A stretch of 64,000 nt of DNA, from positions 33,078 to 97,077 of the forward strand of contig SGPM01000066.1 in assembly GCA_004802725.1 (NCBI GenBank), written 5' to 3'. Below the pieces are notes generated by a model. The model was not told the origin of the DNA and did not search any database. It was given only the letters and a program-made list of their open reading frames with translations. Of the stretch, positions 21,463 through 33,253 are shown one piece after another. The DNA is from Antrodiella citrinella. Taxonomy: Eukaryota > Basidiomycota > Agaricomycetes > Polyporales > Steccherinaceae. The position numbers and the translations under genes were made by a program. Each line of letters starts with the position of its first letter. Positions within the stretch are counted from its first letter, which is position 1.

Positions 21463-22127
21463 CAGTGCGACTAGTATCATTAGGTCTGATCTATAGAGCT
21501 GGGGTGCCCATGGGGTTCCGTTCTGCTTAAAACAACCCGGAACACCCTCTCTATAGTGGTTTGTAAGCTCGTATCGGCCGTTTCAGGGAGGTCTCCATCC
21601 GCTTCTGAACAGGCTGTCTCCGTTTTGCGTACATGGGGTCGGGCACATGGTGTCGACGGAAACGCAACTGACCTTTTAGCAGTGTTCGGCGGACGGCCGG
21701 GACTTAAATTTCGAGGTCCGCGGACCGCTCGTCCCGGAATGGAGAAGTTTGCCTCATCGTGGTAAACATTAAAACGCGTCAAGCACAACAGCTTTGCGAG
21801 TTTTGACTATCTCCGTGAGTGTTGATTTCTGTCATCATCCTCATTCTTACTCACTTCGTGGAAATGAAACACTCTGATTGCATGGATTTACCATATATTG
21901 TTCAGAAAACAACGCTCACAAGACCGTAGCATTCTGGGTGCCATACTTAGAAGACATACGGCCCCTGACGTGTGGTCATCAGCTCAGGAATGCACGGCAC
22001 TTTGTCGTAATCCCCTACACTTGGGAACATAGCCCCTACACTTGTATCGGTCATTTAAGGCTATGGTCCTCGCAAGAGGTCGACGAGCGAACTTTCCGCA
22101 AGTTGTCTCTGCTACAGAACCACTACC
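21463..22127. other. Intergenic, FMO promoter side
   Basis: No gene or repeat was recognised apart from possible promoter sequence for the FMO start at 22128. Confidence 0.4.
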
Positions 22128-24528
22128 ATGACGACCATCGAATCCCTCGGTCCCAAGACCTTACCCACTCTAGACAAACTCAAAGCGAGCGTCCCGGACA
22201 ACCTTGACGTGCAGAAAGTCGCCAATGACTTTGTGAACTCCTTCGCCAAGGCCGTCAAGGCCAATGACGTGTCCGGCATCCTGTCGCTCCTCCACCCCGA
22301 CGCCTGGTGGCGCGATACGCTCGCCCTCACGTGGGACTTGCGCACCTTCCAGGGTCATGCCAACATCAAGCAGTTCCTCACCGACCGCCTCGCGCTGTCG
22401 AAGATGTCCGGCATCAAGCTCCTCGACGCCAAGTTCGCGCCCGAGGGGAACGACCTCGTCTGGATCCTCCTCCGGTTCAAGTTCGAGACAGACGTCGCCC
22501 TCGGGACCGGTGTCGTGCGTATGGTGCCCGTGTCTACGGGCGAATGGAAGGTGTACTTGATGGGCACTATCATGGATGATCTGAAGGATTATCCTGAGCA
22601 GCTTGGCCCGCGTAGAAACTTGAATCCGAGCCACGGAGAGTGGGCGGGTGACCGCCAGAAGGAGAGGGAATTTTCAGGCACTAATCCAGAGGTGTTGATC
22701 ATTGGAGGCGGTCATGGCGGGTTGATGACGGCTGCCAGGTTGAAGCATCTCGGCGTGTCTAACCTCATCATCGAGAAGCATCCGAGGATCGGAGACCAGT
22801 GGCGCCTCCGGTACGACGCGCTGTGTTTGCACGATCCTGTCTGTGAGTAAATTCCACTCGTTTTACTCCAGACTCTAATGTTCATTGCTGCGTCTTACAG
22901 GGTACGATCATCTGCCTTACATGCCGTCAGTATCAACGTATGTTTCTGTCGCGTTCTTCTGTCCTGAATACTTCACAGATTCCCTGAGTACTGGCCCACA
23001 TACACTCCTGCTCCCAAGCTCGCCGACTGGCTTGAGTCGTACGCCAAGAACATGGAGCTGAATGTCTGGAATTCTTCCCAACCGACGGAGATCAAGCAAG
23101 ATAGCAACAACAAGTGGCATGTCAAGGTTAAGCGAGGCGATGGAACCACGCGTTCCTTCATTGTAGACCACGTCGTCTTTGCCTTGGGCTTCGGTGCAGG
23201 CAAGGGAATCGTCCCGAACTTTAAGGGTAGAGTAAGCATGTCTCTTTTTTCTATGTTGACCAGGTTTGACTGGGTCTGTTGTTTTGCAGGAGAACTTCAG
23301 AGGCCAGGTGATGCATTCCGGCGAGTTCACGTCCGCCAAGGATTATATCGGCAAGAAGGTCGTCGTCGTTGGTGCTTGTACTTCAGGTGCGTGCATATAC
23401 CGCTAGTCACTACTCTATGATTTTTGTTAACGTTTCGTCGCTCATAGGTCACGATATCGCATACGACTGCGGCGCCGAAGGCTTAGACGTTACGATGATA
23501 CAACGCAGCTCCACTTACATCATGTCAATCAGCAAGGGTATGATGAGACACATGCAAAGTATGTCGTGACCTCTGACATTGCGAATTTGTGTGGATCTTT
23601 GTATGGATCGTAATCTTATCTCCTCCGTTTCCTAGCTCTTTACTGGGAAGGCGGTCCTCCAACCGCTGTTTCTGATCAAATCAACAACACAATTCCCTAC
23701 CTCTTCGACAAGGTCAAAGCCGTACGCCTCGCTAATGCCATAGCAGAAGAGGATAAGTAAGTGTTATCTCTTCGCTCGGTGGTACACGTCGGCTTATCTC
23801 CCAACAGAGAATTGCTGGCCGGTCTGAAGAAGGCTGGGTTTAGAACCAACATGGGTCCTGAAGGTAGTGGCCTGTGGAACCTTGTTTTGACGAAGGGCGG
23901 AGGATACTACTTTGGTAAGCGTGATCACTGGCTACAATATTCCCCTGACTTACCAGACTTCACACACAGATACTGGCGCGTCCCCCATGATTATTGACGG
24001 CCGCATTAAAGTGAAGAGCGGCAGCGAGATCGACCATTACACGCAGGACGGTTTCAAGATGAAAGACGGCGCTGAAATCAAGGCTGACGTCGTTATTCTC
24101 GCTACAGGGTATGTTGCTTGCGTTCCTCTCATGCACCGCTTCTCAGCCTCTGACGAAATATGCGTAGATACGGTGATGTCCGCGATGTCGTTCGCGAGCT
24201 CGTCGATCCGAAGATTGCCAAGAAGATCGTGCCCATCTGGGATCTGAACGAAGAGGGTGAATTGAACGGCACTTATAGGGAGATTGGCGCGCCAGGATTG
24301 TGGTACACCATGGGTACGTCTTCGTGTGTTGGTCTCGGTCTTCGATGTCAGGACTGATTGTATGCGGTAGGTAATTTGGCAATGGCCAGATTTTATTCCA
24401 AGGAAGTTGCGCTTCGTACGTAGATCTTGCTTCGAGCAGCGTTTTATGGGCTGACCTGTCGTCTAGAAATCAAAGCCAAACAGGTTGGTATCTTTGGAAA
24501 GCGGTATTCTGCTCCGATCAAGATGTGA
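22128..24528 (+). CDS. Flavin-containing monooxygenase with N-terminal NTF2/SnoaL-like domain (copy 1)
   Basis: Residues about 35-155 form a SnoaL/NTF2-like domain (ALLHPDAWW-type block, GHANIKQFL). The FMO part follows, with the FAD loop LIIGGGHGGL (intact GxGxxG), GDQWRLRYDALCLH, and a second nucleotide site VVVGACTSGHDIAYDC; CxS in place of GxG there is common in fungal members. The ATG-like motif VVILATGY is present. At least eight introns of about 50-60 bp, each checked at the joins, restore WYDHLPYMPFPEYWPTYTPAP, IPNFKG-type and YWEGGPPTAVSDQI blocks. It ends APIKM at 24528. Such enzymes use NADPH and O2 to oxygenate N, S or C in small molecules. About 600 residues, no breaks seen. A close paralogue lies inverted at 33.3-35.7 kb. 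Confidence 0.9.
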
Positions 24529-24941
24529 ACGAGGACTGAGAAACCGTAATCGAGCGGTCTCTGGCATGTATGATATTCGGAGATTTCTAAATCAAAACTT
24601 TGTAAGAGTAGCGTTAACTTGTACCATATTTCGATGAAATCATATGCGTTATGGCGTTTGCATAAGAATCTGAAGCTTGAAGTCGTCGAGGTCTTCGAAC
24701 AAACGTAGGCCCCACTCCTTGAGACTCTATTACTCAATTACGATACCTCGTATGCCTATTCCCCGCCAAGCGATAGTCCCTCTACTGTTACACTGCCTGC
24801 CTTCGCAGTCTGCATCTTCATGGAGATTCAACTCAGTGCATTGAGCTGTTGAACAACCTTAACTTCCCTGGTACCACTCCTGTTCATGTTTTCGTGAACT
24901 AGGCAAGAGAACACTCTCGATTACTTTCCGCAAAGGGTTTG
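24529..24941. other. Intergenic, nothing seen
   Basis: About 410 bp between the FMO stop and the next possible gene. No feature was recognised. Confidence 0.4.
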
Positions 24942-25605
24942 ATGGCATCCATTGCTTCCAAACTGCACGAACAGACCACGGTGGACATGCCGCTTCTATC
25001 CCTCTTGTGGGTCCACGCCGTCTTCGATTCCCTGGTCGCCAACGACCAACCCGCATCTTTCACCGTCGGGGACACCAAGGGTACCCTCCATCACACGCAG
25101 CACAGACTACTTCTATTTGTCACCGGGCTGTATAGGAATAGCTTCATTGCTCTTCGCACAGAGTTGTTCCGTCATCTCCGTTCGCTCGTCGTTGGAATTG
25201 AGACAGGGCCTCGATGGCGCGAGACGTTCACCTATCTCAAGTCAGTGGATGATCTGACTATCGTGTTAACCCGTTCGGCCAGACCTGCAGCCGCATGTCT
25301 GCAGCATTAGGTGCTCAGGCTCGGACTTGGGATGAGATACTTTACCCAGACACGCCTCCCGTATTCCTTCTCCGTCTACAATCTCAACCCTCCCGTCCTT
25401 CCGATTCAGAAAGGGACCACTTAATCGTGATGAATACACGCTCTCGCGCGATGATTTCGTGCGCGAATTGCATTCCGTGCTAACTTCCCGGAAGATGGCA
25501 GAGACTGGTGTGGAGACGCTGATTATCCGCAACGCTGTGAACCTCATCGACAGGGACGTGGAAAACCTGGGCACCGTCGTCGGAAGGGTAGGCTGGGGAT
25601 CGTGA
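24942..25605 (+). CDS. Unknown protein, frame doubtful
   Basis: ATG 24942 opens MASIASKLHEQTTVDMPLLS, with a Leu-rich helical stretch (LLLFVTGLYRNSFIALRTEL) to KSVDDLTI near 25260. Protein-like sequence continues in another frame (VNPFGQTCSRMSAALGAQ, then TWDEILYPDTPPV), and then in a further frame (DEYTLSRDDFVRELHSVL to VVGRVGWGS) ending at 25605. No intron of normal size and splice sites explains the first change, so this is either a gene with missed introns or a frameshifted relic. No family was recognised. Confidence 0.35.
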
Positions 25606-26921
25606 AGTGGTTGCGGAAACGTAGAAGATTTCATGTGGCAGTGTAATATTGACTCTGCCAAGGTGCTACGGACGTGTCATTGAGGGACTAGGCCGAAGTA
25701 CACCAGTAGAATAAGCGGAGAAATATTATGGGTGCGTGTCCATACCCGGGGTGACAGTCTGCTTCACGAACTCCGCTTCATATGGTGGGAATATCCATAT
25801 CCGTTAAGAAACCTGTACCGCACCGAGATTATCAGCTCATTTGCACAGGCTGAAGATAGAGCTCAGCGCACCATTACTACATGAACACCTTCCAGCCCCT
25901 ACTTCCGCTGCACATCACCACCATAAAGCCATCTCCTTCCCCACTCTCCAGCTTGCTCATCCCACTTCCTCGTCTCCTTCACTATTGTTTCCACCTGAGA
26001 GTTCCATCGTTGTTTGAGCATCGCCGTGAAAGGTTGGTGCGCTATGCGTGACGACGCCGGCGAAGGTGCGTGGGCAGGTAGCGGTGTTGAGACTGTAAGT
26101 TGGTTGGAGAGTGCATGTAAACTGTACGAATCAGGTGTGAATTGTGTATCAAAGAAGGTGGATGGGGTGTCAAAATGACTCCCTGGTCAGCGTGTCTAGT
26201 TCGGCATAAGCTTATGAACTTGCTCACTCTGCGCGATGTTGCTCAGTCCTATGATCCACTTGATCTGAATGTCAAAACGTTAAATCTAAAAAGCACGACG
26301 AACCGTGAGTATATCATATTCGAGAAGCCGTAGTAAACCTGTTATAATATCGTAAGCATGAGTTTCGTAACTTGCAATGATGAACTCACTCCTCCTGCCA
26401 CTAGAGCTCCTGAGATGGGACCGAGAAGGAAAGACATCGTGTAAATTTATGCACGGGGAAGCGACTGTAAACCAGTATATTGGCTAGAAAGTGGAAGTTG
26501 AAGTTGAAGGTAATTAAATTTTAATGTTACTACTAACTTCAAGTGGCTGTTGGCTGGTCGAAGTGTGTTTGTCCTTGTTATATTCACAAGCCTTTGCCTT
26601 TTTCAGAGCGTCGTTGCAGTGACGCGTAACATGACCGTGACCACCACCAGGACGGTGTCCGTGGTGACCTCCAAGTTGGCCTCAACCATTTGCTCTGGAG
26701 TCTGAATCATTGCGAAACAGTCTACATCGTCGTATCGATCTATATCTGCGTATTCCAGCGTGATGTGGTCCGAAACTGTTATGTTCAAACTCGCTTCCAG
26801 GTCCGAACTTGAAGACTAGCAACACCGCCTTCGCAACACCGCCTTCTGGACGGAATACTCGTGCTCACACACACTCTCTTACTTTTTCGTCCGACCAAAT
26901 TGGTTTTGTACTGTTGTATCT
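25606..26921. other. Long gap, nothing supported
   Basis: Only short frames occur (for example plus 26142-26333 and minus 26603-26788), with no domain or splicing support. No RNA gene or clear repeat was found. Confidence 0.4.
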
Positions 26922-27700
26922 ATGATCCCCCTCTACCCTCCCAACTTCACAACATGGGCTCGTAATGTGTACAACTTTCACAAACGCAAGAACGAGCTGC
27001 CTGGATATACAACCGCCGCACCCGCCGGAGGCGCACAGTTTCTACACATCGAAGAGGAGAAACCCTTGAGTTCATGTTGGAGAAAATTACCGGATATTTT
27101 CCTCATTCTACAAGAGTGGCGGGATATTTGGGCCATAATTCACGCGCAGATGGGTCTCAGACAAATGTTCGAAGGTATGGGAGGACTTGTCGTTCACCGT
27201 GACGACGAGCCTGGTATCGGTACGTGGATTCATTTTAGGTACCAGCAAGCTTTCACACAACTCCATCGACAAGGAAAACCTCCTTCCTATTGTACGCATT
27301 CACACAAGCGTTGCGCCACCGTGACAAGAACGTAATAATACTCTGCTTGGACTCAACAGCCGATTCTTTCGTTTACCGTGACGCGAAGACGTTCGAGATC
27401 AGGTCCATACGCGCTCAACCAACCTGGGAAGCAAATACCCTTGCATCAGTGGTCGCCAGCCGATGTCCAGCAGGCGATCTACCTTTGGTGTTCAGACAAC
27501 ACAACGCAATTGCATTCCCAGTCCAAGAAACGCGTACGGAACGAACACATTGGAAGGGATCCCCAGAGGGACGAATGTGGTGGCATACTACGACGAATCA
27601 TGTTTCGCCTCCTGCAGTTCCATCTGCCGATAACACATCTGGGTCAGCCGCTATGCATACTTCACAGCGAATCGAACACATACTTATGCCGAGTTTGTAA
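26922..27700 (+). pseudogene. Crinkler/RHS-like P-loop protein, N-terminal half, broken
   Basis: ATG 26922 starts MIPLYPPNFTTWARNVYNFH. The frame runs to FEGMGGLVVHRDDEPGIG, where a Walker A loop should begin. As in the copy at 31.8 kb, a splice donor (GTACGT) falls inside the Walker A glycine codon. Removing 54 nt gives G-I-G-K, but one base is then missing before TSFLLYAFTQALRH, so the frame is lost. Further match to the 31.8-kb copy is seen in VIILCLDSTADSFVY. The C-terminal half does not follow on this strand. A related C-terminal half lies on the opposite strand at 27684-28260, which suggests inversion inside or between copies. In this family such proteins are P-loop NTPase effectors linked to transposons; here the gene looks dead. 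Confidence 0.5.
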
Positions 27701-28260
27701 CCGATGTCCGTCGCAACATCGCATTCAGCTGGCGTAGACGAGCGGATGGATGTCTTCTGAAAGCTCTCATGACCGTCATGCGCAGGTACAAAGTCGGTAT
27801 GTCGTAAGAAACGGTTGAACTGGTGGTAGGATTTTGCTGAGGGGGCAATGCGTAGAAAAAGTGGTGGAAGTTTTTAGGGAAGTCGCTCTGCAGGTCACCA
27901 CTGAGTGTGATGCAGTTGTCATTGATATATATTACGATGTCGTCAAGCCCCCAAGCCAAAGGGGCGAGGTCGACCTCGGGATTACTAGTTTTGTGGATCT
28001 CAGAGCAAAAGCATGTCCGCGCGGATGGGCCTAGCAGGTGGAAGATTTCTTCAGGGGTGTAGTACTGATCTGGAGAGCGAATCCAGGAGGCGGTGTCTTC
28101 AAGCCGGAAAGCAGCTCTGTACAAAATATATGGTCAGACCATGCGAAATATATGGTTGATTGAACACTCACTGCAGGCGCTTGATCTCCGCTAGTGTCCA
28201 GACCGGTAAGTGCCAGAATTGCACTCCCACCTTTTCCGTCCATTTCCAATATATGGGGTC
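27595..28260. repeat. Inverted-repeat arm 1 (partner at 32190-32870)
   Basis: This stretch matches the reverse complement of 32190-32870. A 60-nt comparison near 27700-27760 gives roughly 90% identity by eye. The match covers the Crinkler-like C-terminal exons, part of their intron (GTGAGTGTTC... GGTCTGACCAT) and about 90-130 bp beyond the stop codon. Confidence 0.75.
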
Positions 28261-28563
28261 TTGAAGAAAAGGAGCGTCCGCGTATCCAAGTACCAGCAAC
28301 AGTGTCGCCAAGAGGAACAGAAAAATGACGACATAGACTAGTGAAACAGCGGACACGTTGATTGTAGCATGCATGACCATGTTGACAGTAAGAGAAAGTA
28401 AGAGGACGAAAGACCAACAAAGGACAAGGATCAGAGCGTATATTTGGGACCGTCTGACCCAGGTGGAAGCCGTACATCGGGGCAACAGCCTGAGCAGCCG
28501 CTGAGGCGGAGTGGTCGAAATAATGGATGCGGAAGTGGACAATAAACCTACAGTTGCAGTCAA
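27684..28563 (-). pseudogene. Crinkler/RHS-like C-terminal half fused to a two-helix membrane segment
   Basis: On the minus strand the first exon ends WTEKVGVQFWHLPVWTLAEI. It is joined by an intron (GTGAGT...GTACAG) to AAFRLEDTASWIRSPDQYYT, which runs without a break to 27684. This part aligns with 32190-32743 and is intact where that copy has a 2-bp deletion. Upstream, the place of the NTPase domain is taken by two hydrophobic segments (IYALILVLCWSFVLLLSLTV, and VVIFLFLLATLLLVLGYAD). So the copy either is a chimera or is a truncated fragment inserted next to a membrane-protein relic. Its start is uncertain; ATG 28563 gives the longest frame. It ends about 135 bp past the SUI3 stop codon on the same strand. 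Confidence 0.45.
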
Positions 28564-28698
28564 AATCTATATTATTTTCCACTTCGTCACAGACTGAAAA
28601 CATGGTACAAGATTTGATGATAAGATGCGTGAAAAGGCCTAGAGCTATGGCAACATAGTGTTGTACACTGCAACGAAACAAATCCGCCACAAGACCGC

Positions 28699-29982
28699 TC
28701 AACCCGTCCTGTTCCTGCTTCGCTTCCCGACTTGCGCTTGGAAACCAGTCTTGATGGTGTTAACGGAGCGTCTGGACCCACACGACTCGCACGCAAGGAA
28801 GAAGATACGGTTCTCCTTCGTCAGGAGGGTATCGGGGGATTTACACGTTTTGCATGTGACGTATTCAACTACACGGCAGACTCATGATGAGCACTGGAGA
28901 GCAAGACAGACGAGACTAGATATGAACATACCAATATACCGCCTCAACACGTGTTCGACCTGCTTCTGCTGGAAACGACCCTTGATTACTAACCGTCCAG
29001 AGCCGTCCACCGAACCCGTAGTACCCATCTCAGCGAACATGTACTGAATGACGTGCTCGGGCTGCCTGTGCATACGACGACAAATGTCGGACACGTTGGC
29101 GAATATCGTCTTCTTGTTACCCTCACGGGCGAGCTGAGGAGGCGCAATAGTGTAGCGCTTGCCGGAAGAATTGAGCAGAGCGGGGTTGGCGGCATGAAGT
29201 TGGAGGTAGAACCGTTGAAGCAGCTGAGGAGGCACACGAACTCAGAACACTTAAAAGCAGTCAGAGATGAGGACGAACGCACCTCCGGATAAGTGTAATC
29301 TCGGTCTGATTTCAGCCATGGTTCGGCCCCAGCATCGATGCTCACAACACCCGCACCGCCAGCGCCAGTAGCGAAAGGATCGTCGCCGAGCTCGGCTTCG
29401 TCAATCTCCTCCGGCAAACCGTCGGGGACGTCCTCGTCCTCGTCGTCCTTCACTTTGGCGTCATTCAACTCCTTCTCGAAGGCCTCAAAGTTGGCGACCT
29501 TTTTCTTTTTCTTCTTCTTCATATCGGAGAAATCTAGATCCTCCGTTGCAGCAGCAGCTGGTGCTGCCGGTGCAGCAATAGGTGTAGATGTGCCAGAAAC
29601 ATCGCCCTCCTGCGACCAGAATGAGCATGATTGGGATCACATAGGGCGTCATTCGTGTGCTCACCAAGTCGAGAGGAATATCCTTCTTCTTTTTCTTTTT
29701 CTTCTTCAAGTCTCCGAACATGGCCTTCAGGTCGTCTTCCTCGGCCTTCTCTGCGCCCTCCGCGCCGTTCGCAGCATCTCCAGCATCGCCGTTGGCTTTC
29801 ATCAGCTCATGTGCGGTCTTCGGACCCATGTCCACGACATCGCCATTGGTGGTCGTGTCGTCGATGGTGGCAGGTGCCGGGGTGGTAGGGTCTGCGTCGG
29901 CGCCGAGAGGATCTTCGTGGAATGCGACTTGTTTCTTTTTGCGCTTTTTTAGAGATGGGTCGAAAAGTGGTTCTTCCGACAT
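28699..29982 (-). CDS. SUI3: Translation initiation factor eIF2 subunit beta
   Basis: eIF2-beta is part of the heterotrimer that brings Met-tRNAi to the 40S subunit. From ATG 29982 ([20 protein letters not shown]) there are three lysine blocks: KKRKKK, K8 after FGDL, and K7 after DFSDM. These bind eIF5 and eIF2B-epsilon. The core follows with [40 protein letters not shown] and [17 protein letters not shown]. The C-terminal zinc ribbon is C-x2-C...C-x2-C ([16 protein letters not shown]), ending GKRSRNRTG and TGA at 28701-28699. Introns after DIPLDL, after DYTYPE and after RRYI all keep frame. Length and all key residues are as expected; the gene looks functional despite decayed repeats on both sides. 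Confidence 0.95.
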
Positions 29983-30231
29983 CGTGTTATGCTCTCTTGT
30001 CGTTGACGAGCTCGACGAGGACGACGATGAGGAGACTGTGAGGATGTTTTGTGTGTGCGGCCAGTGCGAGTCATTTCATTGATCAGGGTATTCGGCATTC
30101 GGCATATTTTATCTCCGCTGATCTCCGACGGAATCGACCCGGCCCATTCCGTGCGACGGTCGACGTCGTGGCACTCGTTCTGCTCGCCGTCCTGCTCACC
30201 ACTTTTTGTCACTCCTTCGCCATTGCCCACG
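29983..30231. promoter_or_regulatory. Bidirectional promoter, SUI3 / ATP3
   Basis: These 249 bp separate two opposed start codons of housekeeping genes, so both promoters are compressed here. No element was identified with confidence. Confidence 0.55.
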
Positions 30232-31395
<1,164 letters not shown>

Positions 31396-31759
31396 GTTGC
31401 TTCATTGCACGATGCCTTGTCGAATTACAAATAGATTTGTGTTCTTGATTCGTATGTGGGTATTCGCTAGCCCTGCGCGCAGTACTCATAGTTTCCTTTG
31501 AATCTCGCAAAGACACGCATAAATGTGTCCCGTCTATAGCGTCGGTTGAGATTGCACCGACTGGAACCGCGCCGTATTGCATCGGGTGTATTTCCGGTTG
31601 GACATTGTCACGACTGGAACGTTGCAAGCAAGGCTGAGTGGTCTGAACAGTTGAACTATACAATGATGTACGTCTCGGGACAAGCCATCCACCCAGCTAA
31701 TTATCGCGCGGTATGCGCGCGGTACTATCCCCGCTGAGACTGCCCGTATCTTCATTGTT

Positions 31760-32743
31760 TGAGACCCATACCTCCCGCTGTACGACTTCATATGCTCGGC
31801 GAGCACAAATTGGCCGGTCGAATTGATTCATCGTGGGCTTGTTCTTATAGGACAACCAGGAATAGGTGCGTCACTCATATTCTCTCGCCCTCAGATAAAA
31901 CGACGACAACTCCACAGGGAAGACACTCTTTCTATATTACGCCTTCAAGCGGGCCTTGATAGACAGACGTTCGGTGATACTATGCGACGAGTCCGCCTAC
32001 TGCGTGCACTACGACGGGCGCCGTCTCCGTACAGTCACGTTGCCCTGCGATAGAACGTACCACGTTGCCGCCAACACCCTCGTGCTCATTGACTGCGAGG
32101 TGAAACATCTACCGTCACTCTTTGGACGTAGAGGCAGAGGCTACGTCGTCTGCGCTGCATCACCGGCAACCAAGGACTCGAAATGGATGAAAAACGGAAG
32201 CGTACAATTTTGGCACTTACCGGTCTGGACACTGGAGGAAATCAAGCGTATGCAGTGAGTGTTCGATGCAGTAATCCATGTCTCATGGTCTGACCATTTG
32301 TTACAGAGCTGCTTATCAGCTGGAAGGCATCGTCCCCTGTACCCGCTCTCCAGATCAGTACTACACTCCTGAAGACCTGTTCCACCTGCTAGGCCCGTCG
32401 GCGCGGACCTGTTCTTGGTTACTGTTCCACAAGACTGGTAATCCCCAGGTCGACCTCGCCGAAAAGGCTGGGGGGGTTGACGACATCGTCGGATATCTCG
32501 ATGTCCACTACACCGCACTCGGGTGACCTGCAGAGCGACTACCCTGAATCATTCCACGACTTTTTCTACGCATTACCCCCTCAGAAAAATCCTACTGCCA
32601 CATCAATGATCTCTTACGACATACCGACTTTGTACCTGCGCATGACGGTGGTAAGAGCGTTCAGTGGATATCCATCCGCTCGTCGACGCCAGCTGAATGC
32701 GATGTTGCGACGGGCATCGGTTGCAAACTCGTCATTGAGATGA
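31760..32743 (+). pseudogene. Crinkler/RHS-like P-loop NTPase, truncated and frameshifted
   Basis: Removing a 52-nt intron (GTGCGT...CCACAG) that splits the Walker A codon gives HRGLVLIGQPGIGKTLFLYY, a perfect GxxxxGKT loop, followed by LIDRRSVILCDESAYCVHYD and NTLVLIDCE (possible Walker B). Next come YVVCAASPATKDSKW and QFWHLPVWTLEEIKRMQ; an intron then leads to AAYQLEGIVPCTRSPDQYYT. Near 32519 two bases are missing compared with the 27.7-kb copy (CTCGGGTGACC against CTCAGTGGTGACC), which gives an early TGA. The sequence resumes in another frame as GDLQSDYPESFHDFFYALPP to 32743. No start codon or N-terminal domain was found upstream of about 31760. Family: transposon-linked eukaryotic effectors; this copy looks inactive. 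Confidence 0.55.
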
Positions 32744-32870
32744 CTGGTATATGTTCGACTCGCTGTGAAGCGTACATAGTGGCTGACCCAGATCTGTTAT
32801 CGGCAGATGGAGCTGCAGGAGGCGGAAGATGGTTCGTTCGAGTCGATATCATAATTATCATTAAGGCATT
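32190..32870. repeat. Inverted-repeat arm 2 (partner at 27595-28260)
   Basis: Reverse complement of arm 1, covering the Crinkler-like C-terminal exons and the sequence beyond their stop. In the tail, minus-strand translation PPAAPSADNRSGSATMYASQ here matches PPAVPSADNTSGSAAMHTSQ on the plus strand of arm 1. Confidence 0.75.
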
Positions 32871-33253
32871 CGCTTGTCGCCTGAACGACTTCGACATGAT
32901 TCGCGGTCTTTTGTATGAGCCGGAACATATATGACTATGCGGTCTTTTTGCATGTCAATGATCTCGTTGACACTTGAAGGACCCTTGAAAGTGACCACTC
33001 GCTTTCGTCGCGACATGAGCTCTCATCGATCTCATCCTGTCAGTTCACTACGTACATACAGCCTCCTCTGAGCTATTGAGAATGCGTACTGGGTCCAAGG
33101 TTTTATTTTGCTGCTGATAATCTTACATGAACCAGGTTCCCAAACTGAACCGGAAGTTCTTGTCCATCATGATACTGTACATAACAACCGACGACTCCAA
33201 CTTAACTTACATAGGATCCACGCAGCCTTTTGTATGAGACGACTGCTAGTGCC

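Noticed and set aside
21430..21480. Helitron 3' end (CTAGT after a hairpin)
   Set aside because: No helicase, Rep motif or TC 5' end was found; CTAGT alone occurs by chance.
22170..22634. Minus-strand frame of 154 codons in the FMO N-terminal exon
   Set aside because: Antisense shadow; the same shadow appears in FMO copy 2.
25266..25661. 131-codon minus-strand frame
   Set aside because: Overlaps the more protein-like plus-strand frames and has no recognisable feature.
28031..28702. Apparent 223-codon extension of the eIF2-beta reading frame
   Set aside because: Careful reading of 28701-28710 puts a TGA directly after RNRTG; the long frame is in a different phase and only shadows the Crinkler-like fragment.
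29338..29952. 204-codon plus-strand frame rich in Ser and Phe
   Set aside because: It is the antisense of the lysine-rich and acidic codons of SUI3.
31823..31958. 29-nt intron and frameshift in the Walker A region
   Set aside because: Extending the intron to 52 nt with acceptor CCACAG gives normal length, restores GIGKTLFLYY and removes the frameshift.
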